NCBI GenBank assembly: GCA_944474755.1 | Contig: OX104112.1 | Location: forward strand, 94,315,756 to 94,379,755 | From: Limnoperna fortunei | Lineage: Eukaryota; Mollusca; Bivalvia; Mytilida; Modiolidae | Direction: 5' to 3' | Length of the DNA: 64,000 bases | In this document: one piece after another, positions 55,337 to 64,000 of the stretch | Position numbering within the stretch: the stretch's first letter is position 1 | Layout: each line of letters opens with the position of its first letter | The notes under the pieces: generated by a model | The model's input: the letters and a program-made list of their open reading frames with translations, nothing else | Databases searched by the model: none | Told to the model about the DNA's origin: nothing | Made by a program: the position numbers and the translations under genes

Positions 55337-57870
55337 TTAACACGGATGTAACGGCGCTGTTGCTGGCATATTTTGATTCTTCTGGCAATCAATACATTGT
55401 TTTACCGTTTTCGCTATATCTGCATCTATCCTAGGCCACCACACATAGCTGCGTGCTAAAGCCTTCATTTTCACTACACCTGGGTGACTTTCATGCAATA
55501 GCTGTAGAATTTGCGAACGCAGTTTAACGGGTATAATCACTCGAATTCCCCAAAGTAAACATCCTTGTGTTAAAGTTATCTCATTTCTACGGCTATAAAA
55601 CGGTTTAAACATATCATCATGCTACAACCCTTCCCAGCCATATGTCACATTCTCGAAAACCTTTGACAAAATTTTGTCACGGCGCGTCTCTCTTCGGATG
55701 ATTTCACTGGTTACTGGTAACTGTTCAATTTGAGACATATGAAAAACTTCTTCAGCATCAAGCGAGTCTTTCTTTTCAGGTACTTGCATAGGCACTCTCG
55801 ACAATCCATCGGCATTGAAATGTTTCTTAGTGTTTCGATATTCGATCTCGTAGTGAAATCCTGACAAGTATAATACATACCTGTAATCGTGCAGCGGTTG
55901 TAATCGGAACACTTTTATTTGGATGAAAAATAGCGGTCAACGGCTGATGATCCGTAAGTTGCGTGAACTGTCTACCAAATAAATATGTGTAAAACTTCTT
56001 CACACTCCAAACAATACTTAGCGCTTCCTTGTCAATTTGTGCATAGTTACGTTCTGATCTTGACAACGATCTTGAAGCAAACGCTATGGGTCTCTCGGTA
56101 CCATCTGGCATTACATGCGATACGCACAATGTCTGACGTAATCAACTCTTTAACTCGTTTAAAAGCTTGTTCACACTGCCGAGTCCAAATCCACTTACGA
56201 TGTTTCTTCAACAGTTCGTTTAGCGGTTTGATTTCACTTGCGAGATTTGGCAAAAACTTCCATTAATAGTTCATTAATCCTCGAAATGTGCGCAACTGAA
56301 GTCCATCTTTGCTAATGCGATGCCCACAGTAAACTACACTGTCTTTCAATAAATTACATTTGTCAATGTTTGTACCCTTGTGGGTATTGATTGTCAGTAA
56401 TTTCTTGGAGCTTTCATTCAATGGCATTTGTAAATATGCTTTGGTTAAGTCCAGCTTTGTGAACTTTTCTCCGCCCGACAAAGTAGCGAAAACGTCATCA
56501 ATACGGGGCAAGGGATATTGATCTACTTGTAAAACAGGGTTTACAGTTATTTTCAAAATTGGTACAATAGCGGATGACCAATCAATTGATTCAACTTTTG
56601 AAATAATACTATCTTTTTCCAATCTGTCGAGTTCGGCCGCTCCTTTTTGCCGCATAGAGAATGGAATTGGTCTCGCTTTAACAAATTTTAGCACCGTTTG
56701 TGGTTTTAATCTGAGAGTAGCTCTCTGTTGGCTTAATAATCCAATACCATCTTTAAATACATCTTTATACTTCAACAGCAACTTTTGTAAGGTGGAATTT
56801 TCCTTCCCGTATTCCTCTGCTAATTTCACTAATTTCGGATTTCCTTCCAGTCTACCTGAAAGTGTCGGAGCCATTCACGTCCAAACAATGGAGGACCTCC
56901 TTTCCGAATAACAAAGAAATCCAATTTAGCACTTTGATTCTTGTATTTCGCATTTACACTTAGAACTCCATTTGGCATAATTTCTTCTTCAGTATACGTT
57001 TTCGAGATCACACTTGATTTTTTTTAATGATTCCCCCGGGAAATATTTCACATAATCCAGATAGGAAATAACAGAAACGGCATTTCCAAAGGCACATTAT
57101 CGATTACTACATTAATCATAATTTCATCACTTTTCTTTGTTGAGCTCACAGAATATATTCCATATCTCTCTGATTCTGAATAATTTTCCACACTATCCTC
57201 AAATGAATGAACTTTTCGAGTATCAGATTTCCTTTTTCCTCTACACGCCTTCTTAATGTGCCCTCTTTTATTGCACTGGTGACAAACTGCGTATTTAAAT
57301 TTACATTCATCAGCAAAATGTCACTTTCATGCACATCGGTAACACGATTTTGGCGTAGTTTACTGTTGAGGCAATGGCTTGTAACTACCTTTGGTTTTCA
57401 ATTTGTGAACACTAGAAGAAACTAGAGCATAAGCATTTCTCAGTTCTGGAGCGTCTTTTGAAGCTGTTTCCATGGCAACAGATACTTCCAATTCTTTGGT
57501 TAATGTTAAGTCTGCAATAGTAAGAAGTTTTCTCTGAATTTGTTCATTGCGTAATCCACACACTAGACGATCCCTCAAGGTGTCGTTTAACACTAACCCA
57601 AAGTTACAATGTTCTGTTAATTTTCTCAGTTCTGCCATATACTCGTTTATACTTTCTCCCTCTTTTATGAAAACGAAATCTTTCTGCAATTACGATTGGC
57701 TTTGGAGTGAGGTGGTCATTCAACAATTTTACTATTTCATCATAAGTCTTAGTTTTCGGCTTATCCGGCACTGTCAAATTTCTAAGACACCCGTAGGTTT
57801 TACCACCTAATAGGGTGAGCAGTGCTTGTACTTTCTTTTCATTGCTATTAATATCAAAATATTGTTCAAG
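55337..57870 (-). pseudogene. Ty3/gypsy retrotransposon relic, minus strand (gag to integrase zinc finger)
   Basis: In element order from 57870 down: Gag (LTLLGGKTYGCLRNL, then RLVCGLRNEQIQRKLL and LTLTKELEVSVAMETA at 57689-57360), two CCHC zinc knuckles (CYRC..., CHQCNKRGHIKKAC near 57260), a protease-like stretch, RT (FVKARPIPFSMRQKGAAELD, QYPLPRIDDVFATLSGGEKF, KLDLTKAYLQMPL at 56874-56263), RNase H ([27 protein letters not shown]), and the HHCC integrase zinc finger (LLHESHPGVVKMKALARSYV, CIDCQ) ending at 55337. The RT lacks the block with the YIDD catalytic site and jumps from LLTINTHKG to LLKDSVVYCGHRISKDG. The integrase core and LTRs are absent. Confidence 0.8.
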
Positions 57871-57970
57871 TCAAAACAGAGATATAATTTATTATCATGG
57901 GAACTTCTAAACTGTAAATAGCAGTGATAAGGTAATAAGGTACAGACGACTGCTGTTACGATAATTAATC

Positions 57971-59188
57971 TTGATTTATCAAAACATTACAGACACTGAC
58001 ACTTGTGATAACGGCATTGCTAGTGTCCTTTCTCAGGTTCAAAATGGGGTTAAAAAAGTCATAGCGTATGCTAGCAAAACTTTAAGCGATTTACAGCGCA
58101 TATATTGTACTACCTACAAGGAACTTTTGGCCATAGTTACTTTTGTCAAGCATTTCAGACATTACTTGTGGGGTAGAAATTTCAAAATTAGAACGGATCA
58201 TGCATCTTTAGTTTGGCTCAGAAATTTCAAAAATCCTTAATGCATTTTTGCTGGATGGATAACAGTTTTGGATACGTATGATTTTACTTTAGAGCACAGA
58301 AGATCGAAAGTTCATGCCAATGCCGATGGTTTATCCCGTCGTCCTCATAGGAAGTGCGTTAGGTCAGATTGTCCAGATTGTACTAATTCAGGGTTAACAG
58401 TGTCCAGTCCAAACGTGTGCTGGGATCATAATGGGAGGGTTTCCAGTGCTCGACCCACAGAGCATCCCAGTGCGTCTCCGGGTGGCAGATAGGGGAGACC
58501 CTCTTATTGGGGGTTGTCAGGTCATAATACGGAAAGCCTGACCCCGGATCGTAGTGTGTAACGTGTTTGGAGAGTTCCACGCTCCTTGCACGATAAAGAC
58601 CCCTTTAGTAGATTTCGAAAAAGAGTAGGCTCATTGTAGCCGCTACAAAAGGCTAAATTTTTCGCCCCTACACAAAACTCCATACTTTTTCAATGGCAGT
58701 CAAAATTGTACTCCATGTGACCCATCCCACCCCCATTTTCCGTTGAATATTTTCCAAATTGGTTAGATGTTTTGTCAAATGAAGAGGTTTTAACATGGCA
58801 GGGTAGAGATTTGAATATCAGTAAGATTTTGGACTTAAAGGCTCAGTTTGATCATGAACCCTCAAAGGAACATGTAGCTGGTTTGTCACATGAATGTAGA
58901 ACTCTATGGAGGGTTTGGGAATCATTAGTTGTTAGAGAGGGAGTTTTATATTTCAAGTTGGAGTTAGATTCTGGGGAAAGTAGACTGGTTATGGTAGCTC
59001 CTTCGGATATCAGAGGTAGAATATTTCATGAACTACATGAAACTGGAACTGCAGGACACATGGATCGCGATAAAAGTATTGATTCTATAAAACGTCGTTT
59101 CTATTGGCCTGGAATGAGTTCTGATATTGATGCATGGGTTAGACAGTGTTCCGCACGTGCAAGGTGTAAAACTGGCCCAGGGCTATGA
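57971..59188 (+). pseudogene. Ty3/gypsy relic, plus strand (RNase H and integrase zinc finger)
   Basis: 57971-58240 encodes RNase H (CDNGIASVLSQVQNGVKKVI, KTLSDLQRIYCTTYKELLAI, IRTDHASLVWLRNF). After one stop comes VLDTYDFTLEHRR and NADGLSRRPHRKC. A dispersed repeat is inserted at 58482-58700. 58772-59188 encodes the integrase N-terminal zinc finger (IFHELHETGTAGHMDRDKSI, RRFYWPGMSSDI, C-x5-C). RT upstream and the integrase core downstream are missing. It is a different Ty3 lineage from the minus-strand relic next to it (RSRRP-C type linker). Confidence 0.75.
58482..58700. repeat. Dispersed repeat inserted in the plus-strand Ty3 relic
   Basis: Shares GGTCATAATACGGAAAGCCT, CACGCTCCTTGCACGATAAA and a downstream AAGAGTA-GCTC with 3885-4060. 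It interrupts the linker between RNase H and integrase, so it came later than the Ty3 element. Confidence 0.6.
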
Positions 59189-60180
59189 AAGGCTTCTGTT
59201 ACACAATTTTGAAGAGATACATGATGTAACGACCCCCAAAACCTCGGGAATATGAAAGTGATGAAATTGCTAATGGTCCCTTTATCACACTTAAAAAAAA
59301 ACATGTTGCGGTCGCGCTGTTCGGAAGCCTTTAAAGTACATTTCTGATTGAGGAGGAGTGATGTAAATAATTTTATTATTATTGAAAATTAAGTCCAGAT
59401 ACACATCTTGTTTGTTGTCTTGTTTTTGTTAATGTGAACAGAGCGTTTTGTTAATAAGTCAAATAATTAACGGGTAACAAATTACCACATCGATAGGTTT
59501 TTTAAGGGAAAAGTGAACAACTAGAGACGAATTTTTATAAGTGGCACGAATAATAGTGTTATGAAAAGAGTAAAAAAATTTGAATATCCAAATATTTTGC
59601 ATGACCCTTAACGGTTCAGAAGAAAATAAGCTTTTACTTTGTATTTTGTTGTTAAGGATTTTTTTTATTAAAGACTATGAAAGAGTTGAAAAAGCTCTGC
59701 ATAGATATTCTATGTGTATTATTTTTGATTTTTGAGTTTTTGGTATAAAGTTTTCAAGTAGGGGTAAGTTGCTTCCGAAATGTAAACTCAACAGTAAAAT
59801 GTGCTGGGAAGTACTTTAATGGTTCTAATATAGATTTCATGTTTAGATGTCATTTATTGTGACTTAATTGAAACTTCCGAAAATAGTAGTAGGGGTTTCC
59901 ACTCTAATAAATGTTATTTTTCGATACGAGAAATGCTAAATGGTTGCTTTATTTTTATTAAAAAAAATTGATAATAGATGTAAATTTTAAGACTTAAATA
60001 GCACTTGTGAAAACTAGTAAGGGTGTCTAGTCTATTTTCAATTTTTCGGAAAAATTGACGACGGTAGTCAATTTGTTATTTTAAGTACTCAGTTACAATT
60101 TTTCTGTCGACAAGCCGTACACTCAAAATGCACATATGAATAATTAGACTTTTATTTTTGAAATTATTTTTTTTAAAGAA
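59189..60180. other. AT-rich stretch with a purine tract
   Basis: GAGGAGGAGTGATGTAA near 59352 looks like a polypurine tract followed by an LTR-like TG start, but I could not find a second LTR end. Nothing else is supported. Confidence 0.3.
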
Positions 60181-60188
60181 AATGGAAA

Positions 60189-60437
60189 ATGGTAGAAGTA
60201 TTCGATCATGAACTCATGAGATTAGATGATGACCTTCGTGAAGCATGGCCTGAAAATGGAATGGCATGCGAAGTACTGTCTTGCAATACTGAAATATTTC
60301 GTACATACAGAGCTTACATTAAACATTTGAAGAAAATACACGTTCAAATTACCACCATCTACAAATGCAACTCATGCAACAGTACGTTTTACCGAAGATG
60401 CACACTATCGCATGGTACATACGCGTCACGGACATAG
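60189..60437 (+). pseudogene. C2H2-like zinc-finger ORF 1, probably frameshifted
   Basis: 82 codons. AWPENGMACEVLSCNTEIFR followed by YIKHLKKIH gives C-x4-C...H-x4-H. A second finger starts (YKCNSCNSTFYRR), but its histidines (RMVHTRHGH) lie in another frame, so a small indel near 60395 is likely. The same pattern recurs in the next ORF, so the two are related copies. Function unknown. It may belong to the LTR element whose LTR starts at 61703. Confidence 0.5.
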
Positions 60438-60566
60438 CTGAAAAACTAAACACTAGTGAAAGTTACACAGAGGAAAATGCAAGATATATTTCTCCTAGAA
60501 ATATTCTTCCGAGAAAACAATAGACTTTATTAAATGTTTGTTTTACAATTTTGTATTTCAGTTTAA

Positions 60567-61155
60567 TATGGCACAAACATTGTTAGAGTCAGTCCATTTC
60601 AAATTAAAAGAAAGAAGAGTATGGCCAGTTATGGGAACGGCGTGTGAGGTGGATGGTTGTGAAACACCATTGTTTCACAACCATAGGCTTTATATCAAAC
60701 ATTGGAAAGCTAAACACCAAACCAGAGTGTTAATTTACCAGTGTAACATGCCCGGCTGTACGTAGAGGTTTTCCGGCCGGTGGTTCCTAACCAGACATCT
60801 CAAGTGTAGACACTTAAACGCACAGAAAACCAAAGATATGGAAGTGCAGACACTATGTTTAGCTAATATGAACATTATAGATCCAGGAGATAAGTTGCCG
60901 CGGAGATTTGTCCCCTCGGTCGATAATACATGAAGTTTGACCGAAATCAACTGCAATAAGCCCAGGATTAACGAAGAAGGACGCGAGAAAGCACGACAGG
61001 AGAGACGAAAGATGGCCGCAGACTTCAAACGAAATCCCCCAAGTGGAATTTTTCCAAACGAGGAATGGCAATACTGTACGCCCCGTGATATGAAATTGGA
61101 GTTTTACACCGTTCCTGGGATAGGTCAAAAATGGAGGATAATACCAAAAACCTAA
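60567..61155 (+). pseudogene. C2H2-like zinc-finger ORF 2, two in-frame stops
   Basis: One frame runs from the ATG at 60567 to TAA at 61155 (~195 codons) with TAG at 60763 and TGA near 60928. Finger 1 is ACEVDGCETPLF...YIKHWKAKH. Finger 2 is YQCNMPGCT...LTRHLKCRH and contains the TAG. A basic region (KARQERRKMAADFKRNPPSG) and a C-terminal block EEWQYCTPRDMKLEFY follow. Conserved WP-x2-G-x-ACEV and YIKH words tie it to the ORF at 60189. I do not recognise the family. Spacing C-x4-C and H-x4-H is unusual for standard C2H2. Confidence 0.55.
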
Positions 61156-61702
61156 CTGGCATCAACCTTAAAGTTAAAACTATACCTTATCATTAATACA
61201 TATGCTACCCGTGTTTTCTGTTCCATCCCGAGTTGCCAAGACTGTGATGTTTGATATTTGACTTTACCGTTATTGACTTGTTGAATTTTTGTTTGTAATT
61301 TCTATTTTCTTTTATGTGTTACATTTGTTTATATGTGAAAGATGTTACATTTTAAAAAACATGTTATTCTTTTATATATCGGGAAGATATATTGTTGTTG
61401 TTATATTTTTTTATAAACTTGAGGGATATTTGATGCTTAAATTTTTGATATATTTGTATTGATATATCCTAAAAGTAATTAATAATACTAGTATTTCTTA
61501 GATTAAGCTAAATGTTATTCATTTAGACAATTGATCTATAGTTAAATTTTGTTGTTGTGTTTTATAAATAATTTAAGACACATTGTTTTATAATCACTTT
61601 ATGTACGATACTTTTTGTCATTTTTCATGTTTTTAGAGGTGCTACTTATTACGGATAATACTTTACATTTTTAAAAATAAACTTGATCTAAGGGGAGAGG
61701 AG

Positions 61703-62137
61703 TGTAGCGGAGTTGACTTTTGACCTTATGTATTTTTACAATCAAACTTTCATTGTGTTTTTATAATCAGTATTTGTACCTTTAAATTATTTATATAGTT
61801 CGGGACAACTTGTTTTTAAATGACTATTACATTTGATTTACCTTAAACATGTAATTGATCGTATCAAGGGCAATTTTCGTATTTTCGCACTTTTATTTTT
61901 GGGAAATAGTAACGGGGATCACCATTTGTTAACATGAAATGAGATATTTTTTTATTGACGATTTTCATTGTTCTAAATTATAAAAGTTTTTCATTGGTTA
62001 AGGGGGATATAAAAGCGATGAGCACCTTGATCTCATCGGCTTATACGTCCACAGACTTTTATAAGGTCTGAATTATCTCCTCTTACTATTCTCACTCCAT
62101 ACTCCTTCCCTAGACTAATAACATGAATTCCGCCTAT
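61703..62137 (+). mobile_element. Probable solo LTR with TATA box
   Basis: A polypurine tract AAGGGGAGAGGAG (about 61690-61702) precedes TGTAGCGGAGTT, and the right end AATTCCGCCTATA is an imperfect complement of that start. A TATAAAAG box lies at 62008-62015, about 305 bases in, as in U3/R of Ty3-type LTRs. No 5' LTR or pol core is in the window. Confidence 0.5.
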
Positions 62138-62141
62138 ATTT

Positions 62142-63191
62142 AAGGTCTTTCCCCCTTTCTAAGGGAAAGACCTTCTTGTATTTCTTATGATTATTATTAT
62201 TTTTCTTTTTCTCCCAAATTTCAAAATAGGTTTGCCAGTAGGGGTTTTGACATATCATACCAGGAGATGACCTGGCTCACCCTGTGAGACTATTCTATTT
62301 TTAGTAACAGAGTTATCTGCTCCAACACCGAAAACCTTGTTAGCAGATAAACTCAGAAACCGTAACAGATACTCAAAATCTGAAGTGTGCAAAGTGTAGG
62401 GCGACGAATGGCGATGATTTAACATGCAAACTTTTTTTTCTTAATCGACTTCCGGTTTACGCGTTTTTGACCTGAAAAATGACGCAACGCGTCAAAAATT
62501 TTTTCTCAAAAACCGTAAGTCCTAGACACTTGGGACCACCATCATTGATCCTAAGTGACATATGTCACATTAAAAATGTCAAGATCAAAGGTCAAAAGTC
62601 AAGGCCAAAGGTCACCATAGGTCTTGTTAGCACTATATCTCACAAACCATAGAAGATCGAAGCAAACAATACATGGGAAAAATACTCCACTTATTGAGAC
62701 CTTCATTTGGTACATTGACCGGAAACTGTGCGATGAACCGTTTTCGAGTTACTGCCCTTGACGCGTTTCGGTTAATCGGTTTTTTTGGTTAAAACTTGAA
62801 AACGGTTAGAGATAATATAGTAAACATATAGGTTTAAAGTGATCAGTATGAAAAGAGCTTCAATTTGAGCCAAAGGTCAAAGGTCATAAGTCAAGGTCAT
62901 ACCCTAGCAACAAGGTGACCGTTATATAAAGTCCTTAGCAACCATATATTTTTAGAATCAGAATGATCTTCTTTACTGTAATATTTCATTTCATGACAGG
63001 AAATGGCCTTTTGTCCCTAGCAACCGAATGAAAGTCCTTAACAACCATATATATTTTGAGCCGGGAACACTTTCTTTATTCAAATAATTCATTGTTATGA
63101 CTGGAAATGACATTTTGTGCTATAGCAAGACACAAAATCTCATAGCATCACCTAACTTTTCGATCTTCAGAAGAACAGTGGGAAAGACCTT
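62142..63191. mobile_element. ~1.05-kb repeat with 12-bp terminal inverted repeats
   Basis: AAGGTCTTTCCC at 62142 and its exact complement GGGAAAGACCTT at 63180-63191 bound the segment. The complement also appears just inside the left end (about 62162). The interior has repeated AAGGTCAAAGGTCA-type words and no long frame. It abuts the LTR at 62137. Likely non-autonomous. Confidence 0.5.
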
Positions 63192-63900
63192 CTCATTTGT
63201 TCTCAGAACAAATGGCAGTTTAATTTGGACTTATTTTTCTGCCAGCTTTTTGATTCTAAAATGTAGGTTTATAGTAAAGTAGCTTATGTAGATTTTCTAG
63301 CCACCGCAAAGTGTTCTTTTGTTTAAATCCCTTGATAAATTTTATACACTTACTTAGGTACATTTAAATAATAACAAGGTTTATTTATAGATTAATTTTA
63401 GGTGTGTTAGAGTAATGACCTATATGTTCGCCTCTCTATGTAAAGTTGTCTTGAATCTTTACCTGTTTGAAATATTAAAGGATTGAAGATTAAGGTTGAA
63501 GTATGAAATTGAAATAGATTTGTGTAAAAAGGAAACTTTTGATGTCATTTTGATTTTAGTTATATTAATATTGTTGTAATTTGTTGTTGAATTTAAAAAG
63601 ACTTTATACATAAAGTATCAGAACTTAAAATCTTGCCTCTTGTCTGCCAATTTATCTAAGGGTCCCACAGGAACGGAGTTGAATAATAGCCTTACACATT
63701 TAAATTGAAACTTTACACTAATAAAATACACTATGACAAAAGTTTATAGATTGAGGACAAAAAAATGTTATAGTTCAAGTTGAGGTCTAGTGTTTTGTCC
63801 GGCATTTATTCAAAACCACGCACCCGCAGGGAACGGTGACACATAGACACCCGCCTCTCCGGTTACAGTACACATTTACCACTGTAATACCTATATTCAC
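63192..63900. other. Spacer, nothing recognised
   Basis: AT-rich DNA without supported features between the repeat element and the promoter-like block at the window end. Confidence 0.4.
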
Positions 63901-64000
63901 CTGACCTCGAATAACTTCCTGGTCAATACTTTCCTGGGTTTTAGGTTGTAGTATTACGTGTTTCATACTACACTATAAATTTCAAGGACATATAATTTCT
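63901..64000 (+). promoter_or_regulatory. Copy of the gene C promoter block at the window edge
   Basis: It shares with 30781-30890, in order, CCTGA-CTC, AACTTCCTG, TCAATACTTTC, TCATACTAC, a TATA box (TATAAAT at 63974-63980) and GGACATATA-TTTCT. If it is a promoter, transcription would start just beyond the window, from a possible fourth paralogue. Confidence 0.4.

Noticed and set aside
59349..59400. Polypurine tract and LTR start of the plus-strand Ty3 relic
   Set aside because: GAGGAGGAG-TGATGT fits, but no LTR end, TATA box or second copy could be found, so it is only mentioned in the spacer entry.

Overview
The window reads as nuclear DNA of a marine bivalve, most probably a mussel (Mytilus-like). 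It is AT-rich, its genes are split by short GT-AG introns, and it is saturated with repeats of bivalve type: a pearl/CvE-like element, tRNA SINEs with a GCGTTAAACACCA tail, and a Penelope-type reverse transcriptase family with a characteristic 3' tail. The genus is an inference; no search was run.

The host genes are three tandem plus-strand paralogues of one four-transmembrane family, best matched to MS4A/CD20-like proteins: gene A (coding exons 5455-9272), gene B (22716-26098) and gene C (37101-51443). Each has five coding exons, all split in phase 0, with the internal exons almost fixed in size (66, 87 and 132/135 bases). A and C are intact. B has lost most of its C-terminal tail. Likely promoters with untranslated leader exons lie near 3.05-3.22 kb (A), 20.05-20.20 kb (B) and 30.86-30.96 kb (C). 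A sequence resembling the C promoter recurs at the right edge of the window, hinting at a fourth paralogue just outside.

Mobile DNA fills the rest. Left part (0-22 kb): a pearl-like element; a SINE cluster inside the leader intron of A; a 2.1-kb array of 43 copies of a 49-bp unit right after A; a pair of ~400-bp inverted repeats enclosing an RTE-like LINE relic; a broken tyrosine-recombinase (YR) retroelement with an SGNH hydrolase ORF on the opposite strand; and a foldback element ahead of B. Middle (22-43 kb): a Penelope-type relic on the minus strand, a Tc1-like element with both terminal repeats, long microsatellites, and inside intron 3 of C a second Penelope-type relic plus a minus-strand LINE relic.

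Intron 4 of gene C holds the most striking object, a nearly complete and apparently young Ngaro/PAT-type YR retrotransposon (about 43006-50776). It has split direct repeats (A1...B1-A2-B2), an SGNH hydrolase gene, a leader packed with short hairpins of constant loop and changing stem, gag, reverse transcriptase-RNase H and a tyrosine recombinase. The paired repeats are identical or nearly so, and a second copy of the target repeat at 31.9-32.4 kb shows the empty site.

Right part (51-64 kb): a large foldback with a tRNA SINE in its loop, two opposed Ty3/gypsy relics, two related C2H2-like zinc-finger ORFs, a probable solo LTR with a TATA box, and a ~1-kb element with 12-bp terminal inverted repeats. 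Long AT-rich stretches hold nothing I can name.
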